This document shows positions 45,063 to 52,568 of a stretch of 64,000 nucleotides of DNA, piece after piece. Each line of letters begins with the position of its first letter. Position 1 is the stretch's first letter. The position numbers and the translations under genes were made by a program. The DNA is from Desulfobulbus rhabdoformis. Its GTDB lineage: Bacteria > Desulfobacterota > Desulfobulbia > Desulfobulbales > Desulfobulbaceae. The notes below the pieces were generated by a model. The model was not told the DNA's origin. It searched no databases and worked only from the letters and a program-made list of their open reading frames with translations. The DNA lies in assembly GCF_016919065.1 (NCBI RefSeq), contig NZ_JAFFQA010000009.1:1-64000 (forward strand), in the 5' to 3' direction.

Positions 45063-45698
45063 TTACAGCTGAGACATCTCCTCAGGTCCGCGCTGAATTC
45101 CAATCACCTTTCCCTGAATCAGCACCTCCCCAAAATCATAGCGCATGCTTGAAAACTGCTCGTTTTCAGGGCGTAATTCAATGGCATCACCAAGGTAATA
45201 AAACCGTTTGACCGTCGCCTCATCTCCGATAAGCGCGACCACGATCTCGCCGTTAGAGGCAAATTGACGAGGTTCACAGATCGCCAAATCTCCTTCAAGG
45301 ATACCGGCATCACGCATGGAATCGCCACTGACCCGCAGAGCAAAAAGTTGTTCTCCCCTGTAGATACGCCCGTCAACAAGAATTTCTCCGGCCGACTCCT
45401 GCTGGGCATACAACGGAATTCCTGCCGCTACCTGACCTATAATTGGCACGAAACGGCCGTCTTCGGGCAACGGCGAACCGATTTCTTTTTTCAGCAAGGT
45501 AATGTTACGGCTATAACGACCTTCACGTCTGATCCAGCCCTTTGCCTGGAGTGTTTGCAACAGGTCGGCGACCGCAGAATGGCTCACGCCTAACTCAAGC
45601 GCCATCCGCCGAAGGCTGGGTATGGAATCATGATTTTTTTTACACTGTTGCAGGTACTGGAAAAATTCTTTTTGGCGGGGGGTGAGTGTGTTTGCCAA
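45063..45698 (-). CDS. lexA: LexA repressor
   Basis: A 211-residue SOS repressor. The N-terminal winged helix-turn-helix starts TLTPRQKEFFQYLQQC and includes PSLRRMALELGVSHSAVADL as the recognition region. The self-cleavage bond is Ala92-Gly93 in VAAGIP, and the catalytic Ser127 (VSGDSM) and Lys164 (ATVKRF) are present. Translation starts at TTG 45698, five bases after a perfect AGGAGG. The DNA-binding helix differs from the E. coli type, so the operator is likely different; a TGACA-TT-TGTCA palindrome overlaps the probable -35 box upstream. Confidence 0.94.
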   Translation of the reverse strand: MANTLTPRQKEFFQYLQQCKKNHDSIPSLRRMALELGVSHSAVADLLQTLQAKGWIRREGRYSRNITLLKKEIGSPLPEDGRFVPIIGQVAAGIPLYAQQESAGEILVDGRIYRGEQLFALRVSGDSMRDAGILEGDLAICEPRQFASNGEIVVALIGDEATVKRFYYLGDAIELRPENEQFSSMRYDFGEVLIQGKVIGIQRGPEEMSQL

Positions 45699-45751
45699 GA
45701 TCGCCTCCTTTCCCTTGGATCAAGTTCGCTCTTGTAGGTACTCGGAGTTGG

Positions 45752-45763
45752 TGACAAATGTCA
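45752..45763. promoter_or_regulatory. Palindrome overlapping the probable lexA -35 box
   Basis: TGACAAATGTCA is a perfect 12-bp palindrome. On the minus strand it overlaps TTGACA (45764-45759), with a weak TACCTA -10 box 18 bases further. It lies about 55-65 bp upstream of the lexA start codon and is a candidate LexA operator. Confidence 0.35.
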
Positions 45764-45800
45764 AGTAAGGCTATACTTTCGACCTGATTCAGATTCAGGT

Positions 45801-46451
45801 TTAATAAAGAATGGAATCAAGCACTGAAGGTTTGGGAGGCATAATCACATTTTCATCAGTTTCTCTTTTCTTCATGGTGAACCCGAAAAGTCGCAGAGTA
45901 TCTTCATCGAGATATATTTTATCCTCATAAACTCCGCGAATAGCCTGGTTCGTTGGTGAGACCAGCCTCACCGAGAGATACAAAACCCGGTTGACCAGAG
46001 TATAGGTGCCAACCACCACTGCCTGGGCCCGTTGTACAGGGGCCATTTCAGCCAGATTTCGAGTGAGCATGAATTCCCCCTGATGTAACTTGACCAGAAG
46101 ATCACGCCGGAGTTTCAGCTCTTTGACTGCGTAACCACGCTGGGCAAAACCTGCAATCAGGTTATTTTGAAAGCTACGGCCAAAAGGGGATGTTTGCTGT
46201 AAATCCTCGTTGTTCACCAGGGTCGAGACCAATATTGGCTGATCGCCACGAAAGGGAATCAGCGGCGGCACTGGTTGGGCAACAAGCTCCTCGACGACCG
46301 TATCGCCCAGGCGGACCAGGTTGACATCGCCTCCCAACACCGGTTCAAGTCGGGTGCCGTTGAGCTTACTGCAACCGGTTGCGCCCGAAAGAACCAAAAG
46401 CAAGAAAAGCAACACGAATGCAAATGGGGCTATATGCCTATATTTTGACAA
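45801..46451 (-). CDS. FlgO-like outer-membrane lipoprotein
   Basis: A 216-residue exported lipoprotein. The signal sequence ends in a lipobox LSGATGC (Cys27). The mature domain (about residues 60-185) resembles the FlgO domain: ILVSTLVNNEDLQQTSPFGRSFQNNLIAGFAQRGY, then AQAVVVGTYTLVNRVLYLSVRLV. FlgO proteins act in outer-membrane envelope or flagellar assembly in Vibrio; the general family also includes other envelope lipoproteins. The stop is followed immediately by a small ACCTGAATC palindrome. A second lipoprotein gene ends 25 bp upstream, so they are likely a two-gene unit. Confidence 0.75.
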   Translation of the reverse strand: MSKYRHIAPFAFVLLFLLLVLSGATGCSKLNGTRLEPVLGGDVNLVRLGDTVVEELVAQPVPPLIPFRGDQPILVSTLVNNEDLQQTSPFGRSFQNNLIAGFAQRGYAVKELKLRRDLLVKLHQGEFMLTRNLAEMAPVQRAQAVVVGTYTLVNRVLYLSVRLVSPTNQAIRGVYEDKIYLDEDTLRLFGFTMKKRETDENVIMPPKPSVLDSILY

Positions 46452-46476
46452 AAATTTACCTCAACGAACGTATTTT

Positions 46477-47082
46477 TCACAGGGATATGGATTGTTTTGC
46501 AGGTGGCTCAGGAGAGGCCATGCCTTCCGCATCGGTCAACTTGACTTCAGGGGGTGCAGTGAGGGGGGTATACTGCCAGAATTCTCGCAGGGGGATGCTG
46601 AATATATCAGAAAAAAGGAAAAAATATTTCTCATTTTTCTCTATCTGAGCACTGACCAAGACTTCGTAATAGCCATCTTTGCCAAACCAGTACCAGGTGG
46701 CATCGCGTGGCGGATGAAAGACTGTCTGGACTTTGTACTCCATGATTAAGTCTGCGGTTTTGGGTGAACTCACCGTGACAACTCCAAAATTAACCAGCTG
46801 ATGGACAACCAGATCATGAAAGCCTTCATCAAAGGCAAAGGTATCGCTTGGTTTACATTTTTTGGGAGCACCACAGCTGTTATGGACATAGATTCGGGTT
46901 GAAAACATTTCCTGCCGAACCAACTCTTCATTCATTCTATGGGCGACCTGGTTTGCCAGCAGGTTCCATCCACGCGCGGAATCAACCTTTTTCTCATCGC
47001 CTATCAGTGATGAGGTCAAGCTACAGCTACAGAGAAAAATACAGACAATATTGAGTATCAGCACAGAGGAAAAAGGTTTCAT
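46477..47082 (-). CDS. Lipoprotein of unknown function, paired with the FlgO-like gene
   Basis: A 201-residue protein with a lipoprotein signal (IVCIFLCSC, Cys near residue 18-20). The mature part contains NQVAHRMNEELVRQEMFSTRIYV, two cysteines around CGAPKKC and a ADLIMEYKVQTVFHPPR strand, then YYEVLVSAQIEKNEKY. It resembles FlgO-associated or LPS-assembly-like lipoproteins in layout but I cannot name the family. The C-terminus is Pro/Glu-rich. It is separated by 25 bp from the FlgO-like gene; joint action at the outer membrane is inferred. Confidence 0.65.
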   Translation of the reverse strand: MKPFSSVLILNIVCIFLCSCSLTSSLIGDEKKVDSARGWNLLANQVAHRMNEELVRQEMFSTRIYVHNSCGAPKKCKPSDTFAFDEGFHDLVVHQLVNFGVVTVSSPKTADLIMEYKVQTVFHPPRDATWYWFGKDGYYEVLVSAQIEKNEKYFFLFSDIFSIPLREFWQYTPLTAPPEVKLTDAEGMASPEPPAKQSISL

Positions 47083-47211
47083 CAGCGTTTGTTCATAATG
47101 AAAAAAATCACAGCATTTTCCCTTTCACAGGAGGTGAATACGATTTCAGGTTCTATTGCTTCGGTATTATTGTGAGGTTTCAATAGCAAAAACATTTCTT
47201 GCGCCAAAAAA

Positions 47212-49605
47212 TCAGCGTAAATACAGCTCATCCAACGCTTTAAAAAACGCCTCGCGTTCCTGTTCAAATTCCCCCATTAAATCAGTTGCCTGCTGCTGTT
47301 TTCCCTGTTTGACCAGATCGGCAATGCGCCTGGCATACTGGTGAACCATGGCATGATGCTCTCCCACTTCTTTAAAGTATTCTCGATCAATTAAAGACTG
47401 TCCTTCACCAAAATACCATTTACCGAAATCACATTCATGATCAGAGCTGATCTCTTCTGGACGCAGGGACTCTTTCCCACGAAGAAGGGCTTCCAAACGG
47501 GCACGCCACTGCATATGCGCCTCCTTGACCTTGCCAATATCAAAGGCGGCATTTTGCGTTTTAAACTTTTGCACCACTTCAGTAAGCTGAGCGGAAAGCT
47601 TAAGCAGATCGCGCGCATAGGTCGAAAGTTCGGCACTGACGATATTCATCTCTTCTGTGGCATGACTGACTTCTACAATATCCTGGGACATCTCATCGGT
47701 GACAAGGGAAACCTCGGCCACATTCTGATTCACATCCTGAATACCTAGAGATGCCTGGCTCAGGTTCTGGGCGATTTCGGCCGTGGCAACAGATTGTTCC
47801 TCAACAGCGGTGGCAATGGTCGTAACGATAGCATTTACCTCACTGATAACATTAGATATATTTTCAATCTCATTGACAGTTCCAGATGTCGAATTTTGAA
47901 TTGCATTGATTTTTTCCTTGATTTCACCGGTTGCAGTAGCGGTCTGATTGGCCAGTTCCTTAATCTCATTGGCCACCACGGCAAACCCCTTACCGGATTC
48001 ACCAGCGCGTGCGGCCTCTATGGTCGCATTCAAAGCAAGCAGGTTGGTCTGCTCGGAAATTTCCGTGATGACCTCGGTTACTTTACCGATTTCCTGAACG
48101 TCAAACCCAAGCTGGCTGACTTTTTCAGAGGTAACCGCTGCAGATTCAGCCATTTTCTGGGCGATGGCGCGCGCACTCTCTGAATTGCTGGCAATTTCCT
48201 GTACTGTGGCGGCCATCTCCTCCACAGCAGAGGCGACGGCGTTGACATTGGTTGAAGCCTCCTCACTGGCTGCAGCAACCGATGACATATTTGAATTCAT
48301 GGTACTGGCCCCGTCCGCGACACGTTGTGAACGCTGGTTGGAATCGGAGGTGGCTTCAGTCAAATTTCCAGCAATCCCAGCTAACGAATCAGAAGAAAGG
48401 CTCAAGGAATGTGCTTTTGAGCCAAAGTCGCGTACAATACGCTCCAAGCGATCGAGGAACTGGTTAAACCAATGGGCAAGTTCCCCAATCTCATCGTTTT
48501 TGTGTATGTGCATTCGTTGGGTCAAATCACCCTCGCCATGGGCTATTGTCCGCAGCATATTCACAGCTCGGTTAATTGGGGTCACCACCCCGCGAACACT
48601 GATGATAAGCGGAATGATGATGACCAGCAACAGTCCAAAGCTGAGCCCCAGAATCCCATGTGTAATTTTGCGTAAGTGCGCAACATCCTCAGAGGCATCA
48701 TAGACAAAAACCATCACTCCAATCTGCTTGTCCGAGAAATCTTTAATCGGAAACAGGGTCACATAATTCTCACCAACGCGCTGCATGGAGAGGCCCTCAC
48801 TGCCCTTGTTCAACAACTCGGGGCTGACTAGGCTCTTGGTAACAGATGGGTCGGATGACGAGACAAAGACGTATTTATTGTCGATAACCGGATATTTTGA
48901 ACTATCCTGGAGCGACGTTGCAATCTTGAGCAGGGAGATATTCATATAGACTGCGACCTGCTCTTTTTCATTGCTTACTCCGTATTTTACCAACGGATCA
49001 TAAGAAGAGAGCGCTTCTACAGATCCTAGATATTTTCCTGATTGTGCGATGACTGGAGCCAGGCCACGAATGACAAATCCTCCACGACCGACCTCAATCC
49101 CCGTCACCGGTTTTTTACTCTGGGAGATAGTGGTGATTGTTTGCCGAAAAGCAGTGAGATCATCACTCTTGTTTTGATTATTTTTCCAGACGCGCAAAAG
49201 ACTTCGTGCCGGGGGAAGATGAAAATGAAGCCGGACCGATTGCCCGTTGTTATTGGCTTTATACCCCTTTTGCACGGATTTAAAAAAAGCTCGCAGCTGT
49301 TCACGTCCCTGGGCCAGTTTAGGATCCTTTTCGGAGGTAATATCTCCCTCGTAGGCCGTTTGATAAGCATCCAGGACGGCCTGCTGCTCACTAAAAAGTG
49401 AGGCCTGGGCGAGCATTGCCTGGGAAATGCGTTTTTCACTGGCAAGAATGTCCACCATCTTTGATCGTCCAATGCGCTCAAGATTGTCACGGGTCATGGT
49501 ACCGATGGTATTTTCTGCCACAAAGTAGAGCAGGACCGAAAAAATAATTGTGGCGCCGGCGATAGGTAACGTTAAGCGAGTACTAATTTTTTGGAACCTT
49601 TTCAT
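47212..49605 (-). CDS. Chemoreceptor with double-Cache domain and zinc-binding CZB tail
   Basis: A 797-residue methyl-accepting protein. TM1 is about residues 15-30 and TM2 about 325-350. The periplasmic part contains [18 protein letters not shown], a landmark of the dCache_3 double Cache domain. After HAMP and the signalling domain ([19 protein letters not shown]) comes a C-terminal CZB zinc-binding domain (about 690-797): [20 protein letters not shown] and [10 protein letters not shown] supply the His/Cys ligands. CZB domains sense cytoplasmic zinc or hypochlorous acid. A possible 61-residue frame overlapping its end is rejected. Periplasmic ligand unknown. Confidence 0.95.
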   Translation of the reverse strand: MKRFQKISTRLTLPIAGATIIFSVLLYFVAENTIGTMTRDNLERIGRSKMVDILASEKRISQAMLAQASLFSEQQAVLDAYQTAYEGDITSEKDPKLAQGREQLRAFFKSVQKGYKANNNGQSVRLHFHLPPARSLLRVWKNNQNKSDDLTAFRQTITTISQSKKPVTGIEVGRGGFVIRGLAPVIAQSGKYLGSVEALSSYDPLVKYGVSNEKEQVAVYMNISLLKIATSLQDSSKYPVIDNKYVFVSSSDPSVTKSLVSPELLNKGSEGLSMQRVGENYVTLFPIKDFSDKQIGVMVFVYDASEDVAHLRKITHGILGLSFGLLLVIIIPLIISVRGVVTPINRAVNMLRTIAHGEGDLTQRMHIHKNDEIGELAHWFNQFLDRLERIVRDFGSKAHSLSLSSDSLAGIAGNLTEATSDSNQRSQRVADGASTMNSNMSSVAAASEEASTNVNAVASAVEEMAATVQEIASNSESARAIAQKMAESAAVTSEKVSQLGFDVQEIGKVTEVITEISEQTNLLALNATIEAARAGESGKGFAVVANEIKELANQTATATGEIKEKINAIQNSTSGTVNEIENISNVISEVNAIVTTIATAVEEQSVATAEIAQNLSQASLGIQDVNQNVAEVSLVTDEMSQDIVEVSHATEEMNIVSAELSTYARDLLKLSAQLTEVVQKFKTQNAAFDIGKVKEAHMQWRARLEALLRGKESLRPEEISSDHECDFGKWYFGEGQSLIDREYFKEVGEHHAMVHQYARRIADLVKQGKQQQATDLMGEFEQEREAFFKALDELYLR

Positions 49606-49683
49606 ACTGTTTCCCCCCGAAAGAACGCCGAAAAAAGATCCGTCTGAAATTTTTGTATTTTATATCATCGGCAAAGAACTTCA

Positions 49684-52050
49684 CTAGGAATAATTTTTAT
49701 TTTCTTTTTCTTCTTGCTGCTTTTGTCGATCAAGCGCGTGCCGTACTGCCTGGGCGAAATCATGCTTGAGCACGGGTTTGGTCAGGAGGCTATCAACGTT
49801 ACCAAGTTTGAAAATTTCCATGGAATATTCGGCAGTAAACCCGGTGATCAATATAACGGGAATATCGGGTCGCAGCCTGTTTATCTCGTTGGCTAACGAG
49901 ACACCGCTCATTTCAGGCATGGAAATATCACTGATCACCAGATCAAAGTGAGCGCTGTGCGCCTGAAACTCTTCCAATGCCGCGAGACCATTCATGCAGG
50001 AAGTCACAGAATACCCCAGTTCTTCAAGAATAACGGTTTGCATGGAAATAATGGTTGGCTCGTCGTCCACAAGGAGAATGGCTTCATCTCCGCCCCTGGG
50101 CTTCTCCTGTAAAGAAAGACTGACTGGATCCTGTTGCTTCTCATCTCTGACGACAAGTGGGAAATAGAGTGTAAAGCAGGTTCCACTCCCCGGTGTGCTC
50201 ACAACACTGATTTTCCCCCCTAGATCTTCAACAATACCATGAACCATGGCCAGCCCCAGCCCGGTTCCTTCCCCTTTATCCTTGGTTGTAAAATAGGGTT
50301 CATACATACGCTCCAAGGTTTGGGCATCCATGCCACAACCAGTATCCTTAACTTGTAGGACTCCATAGCGTCCTGCGGGTAGATCGGTAGACGGATCTTT
50401 GGAATCAAAAGTTTTATTAGCAAGTTCGATGGTGAGAGTGCCGCTGCCTTCACTCATGGCCTGATAAGCGTTGGTGCAAAGATTCATCATGATCTGATGG
50501 ATCTGAGTCGGGTTTGCGCGAACAATGCAATCTTCGGTGGTGAGCAACTGGCGAACCTCTACACTGGAAGGTAAAAAAGAACGCAGCAATTTAATCACTT
50601 CTTTGATGACAAGAGAGATATTGAGCGGATGTTGTTCGGCATCATTGCGACGGCTGAACGTTAAAATTTGGCGAATCAACTCCTGGGCTCGGGTCGCTGC
50701 ATTGAAAACAGCCTGAAGCGAAGTAAACTGCTTTTCGTTTGGCTGACTATCTTCCATGAGTATTTCAGTATAGCCAAGAATTGGAGTAAGGATATTGTTG
50801 AAATCGTGAGCAATACCTCCAGCCAGGGTGCCTATGGCTTCCATTTTCTGAGCTTGTTGTAACTGTTGTTGCAGACTCCTGCGCTCTGACCTGTCTTCAA
50901 GCACGTAGATATAATAACGAGGCTCACCAGTATTTCTCCGTATAAGCGAGCAGGTAATATTCATCCACTTTTCAGAGAAATCAGACCCCAGGTACAACTG
51001 TTCCCAGGTAAACGATTCCTTTTCCCCGAGAAGTAAAGCATCCCATTCTGAAAGTGCTGCAATTTTTTTGGTTTCAGCAGAGATTTCCTGAAATTGCTGC
51101 GCGAGAAGCCCGGCGGAATGAATTCCTAGAATTTCGCAAAAACGATCATTTACTCTCAGGATTGTCCCATCGAGACCAATATGACAGATGCCTACTGGCG
51201 CCTGTTCAAAGGTTGAACGAAACCGCTGCTCACTTTCCTGGAGAGCCATCGTTCGCTCATTGACCTTATGGTCCAGGTCAGCATTGAGATGCTCCAGTTG
51301 TTGTTTTTGCTCTTTCAACTCCCCGGAAATGGAAAAGAGATGGCCAACAAGCCTCCAAATCACGAAATAAAAAAGGAAAAGAAAAATTCCGATGATGGCG
51401 AGGCCGAGTCCGGCCATTTTTACCCGGTTGCTGACAAGGTTGGCTGCTATCTGTCCATAGGGAAGAGAAACTGAGATGCCTCCCCGCACCTCACCTATGC
51501 TATAGCCTTGTTTGCCGTGACAGGATATACAACTCTCTTCAACCACCAGTGGACGCATGAGGCGATAGACCTGTGCTCCATCAATACGGGTGATCTGGGT
51601 GGTTAACTGATCTCCCTTCTCAAATTTTTCCAGGCTTTCCCGCTCCCAGCTATCTGGCTGGTTGTGAGGATTCATCAACTTCAGGCTAGTGATATGATAT
51701 TGGTAATGCTTTGTTTTTTTTGCAAGAGCTGAGATTTCCCTGGTCATCAGGGCAGGATTTTTCAAGGTGTAGGTCTTGCCAGAGGCAGAGGTGATATCCG
51801 GGTGTTTCAGATAGGGGTTGGAGTGCATCCCCTCCTTTTTCAGGACAAAGACCCCCCCATACTGTGCGTTCCAGCGACGGGTCAGCACGATTGATTCGAA
51901 AAGGCGTTGGGCTGAGAGATGCACAGACTGTTTAATGATGCGTTCCTGTTTGACAGTCAGACCGAAAAAACAGCTCAGCACAAGCAGGATGATAACACCG
52001 CCGGCAAGGAGCAACAGATGGCGGGTTGTTTTCTGTCTATGAGGTCGCAT
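49684..52050 (-). CDS. Hybrid histidine kinase with c-type heme (DUF3365/Tll0287-like) sensor
   Basis: A 788-residue membrane kinase. TM1 is near residues 12-32. The periplasmic sensor ends with CISCHGKQGYSIGEVRGGIS (near 172), a CxxCH heme-attachment motif in a DUF3365 context; TM2 (near 215-235) follows. Then a PAS domain (about 275-395), a HisKA box with TLAGGIAHDFNN, an ATPase domain with GTGLGLAMVHGIVEDLGG, and a C-terminal receiver (about 665-785) with LVDDEPT, LVISDISMPEMSG and LTKPV. Such sensors likely read redox state, NO or other heme ligands. ATG 52050 is preferred over an upstream TTG. The partner regulator is not adjacent. Confidence 0.93.
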   Translation of the reverse strand: MRPHRQKTTRHLLLLAGGVIILLVLSCFFGLTVKQERIIKQSVHLSAQRLFESIVLTRRWNAQYGGVFVLKKEGMHSNPYLKHPDITSASGKTYTLKNPALMTREISALAKKTKHYQYHITSLKLMNPHNQPDSWERESLEKFEKGDQLTTQITRIDGAQVYRLMRPLVVEESCISCHGKQGYSIGEVRGGISVSLPYGQIAANLVSNRVKMAGLGLAIIGIFLFLFYFVIWRLVGHLFSISGELKEQKQQLEHLNADLDHKVNERTMALQESEQRFRSTFEQAPVGICHIGLDGTILRVNDRFCEILGIHSAGLLAQQFQEISAETKKIAALSEWDALLLGEKESFTWEQLYLGSDFSEKWMNITCSLIRRNTGEPRYYIYVLEDRSERRSLQQQLQQAQKMEAIGTLAGGIAHDFNNILTPILGYTEILMEDSQPNEKQFTSLQAVFNAATRAQELIRQILTFSRRNDAEQHPLNISLVIKEVIKLLRSFLPSSVEVRQLLTTEDCIVRANPTQIHQIMMNLCTNAYQAMSEGSGTLTIELANKTFDSKDPSTDLPAGRYGVLQVKDTGCGMDAQTLERMYEPYFTTKDKGEGTGLGLAMVHGIVEDLGGKISVVSTPGSGTCFTLYFPLVVRDEKQQDPVSLSLQEKPRGGDEAILLVDDEPTIISMQTVILEELGYSVTSCMNGLAALEEFQAHSAHFDLVISDISMPEMSGVSLANEINRLRPDIPVILITGFTAEYSMEIFKLGNVDSLLTKPVLKHDFAQAVRHALDRQKQQEEKENKNYS

Positions 52051-52150
52051 GAGAAGGGAAAACGCCTCCAATACCCGGAATATGTTCCACTGAACCAAGT
52101 AAAATCAAAACCTGACTCAAATCGGAAATTTTGCACCCAATTTGATTTTA

Positions 52151-52326
52151 GGGTGTCTTGAATAATTAGATTTTTCAATCAAGATCAAGGCATGCGAAAA
52201 ATTTTACCGCAGGCATATACATGATATCGGAGTCTTTGCTTACCTCCGAGGATAAAATTTTTCACATAACGAGGTAAGCGTCAGACTCCGCGAGATTGGC
52301 AGAAAAAGCAATTATTCAAGATTCCC
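52151..52326. mobile_element. Family-A MITE, copy 3 (long form, reversed)
   Basis: A 176-bp copy in inverse orientation: GGGTGTCTTGAATAATTAG at the left and AATTATTCAAGATTCCC at the right, with TTTA on both flanks (52147-52150 and 52327-52330). It contains two extra complementary arms absent from copies 1 and 2: GGAGTCTTTGCTTACCTC (from 52229) and GAGGTAAGCGTCAGACTCC (ending near 52289). Confidence 0.9.
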
Positions 52327-52568
52327 TTTAATTGTAGAGAGATTAAAGGTCCGAGGCAAATTTTTCTTGTATCCACGACGATTCCCCTGTGCTGGCAATG
52401 CTTTCCCTTCATGTGTAACTCCGTGTGGGAAACACCATTTCAAAAAATTCTTTCATATATTTGCGGTTTCTTTCCCAAATACAGTAAACTTACCTAACTA
52501 GCAAATATCGACTGAACTCTTCTGCCCCAATGTTTTTCGGTTGATTCTCACTTTCGGAGTCGCTGCTC

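Noticed and set aside
47082..47267. 61-residue minus-strand frame between the lipoprotein and chemoreceptor genes
   Set aside because: It overlaps the chemoreceptor C-terminus, lacks a ribosome-binding site and has no protein-like features.
52380..52460. Possible sigma-54 promoter (TGGCAATGCTTTCCC) before the CHASE kinase
   Set aside because: The -12 GC is missing at the required 10-base distance from GG.
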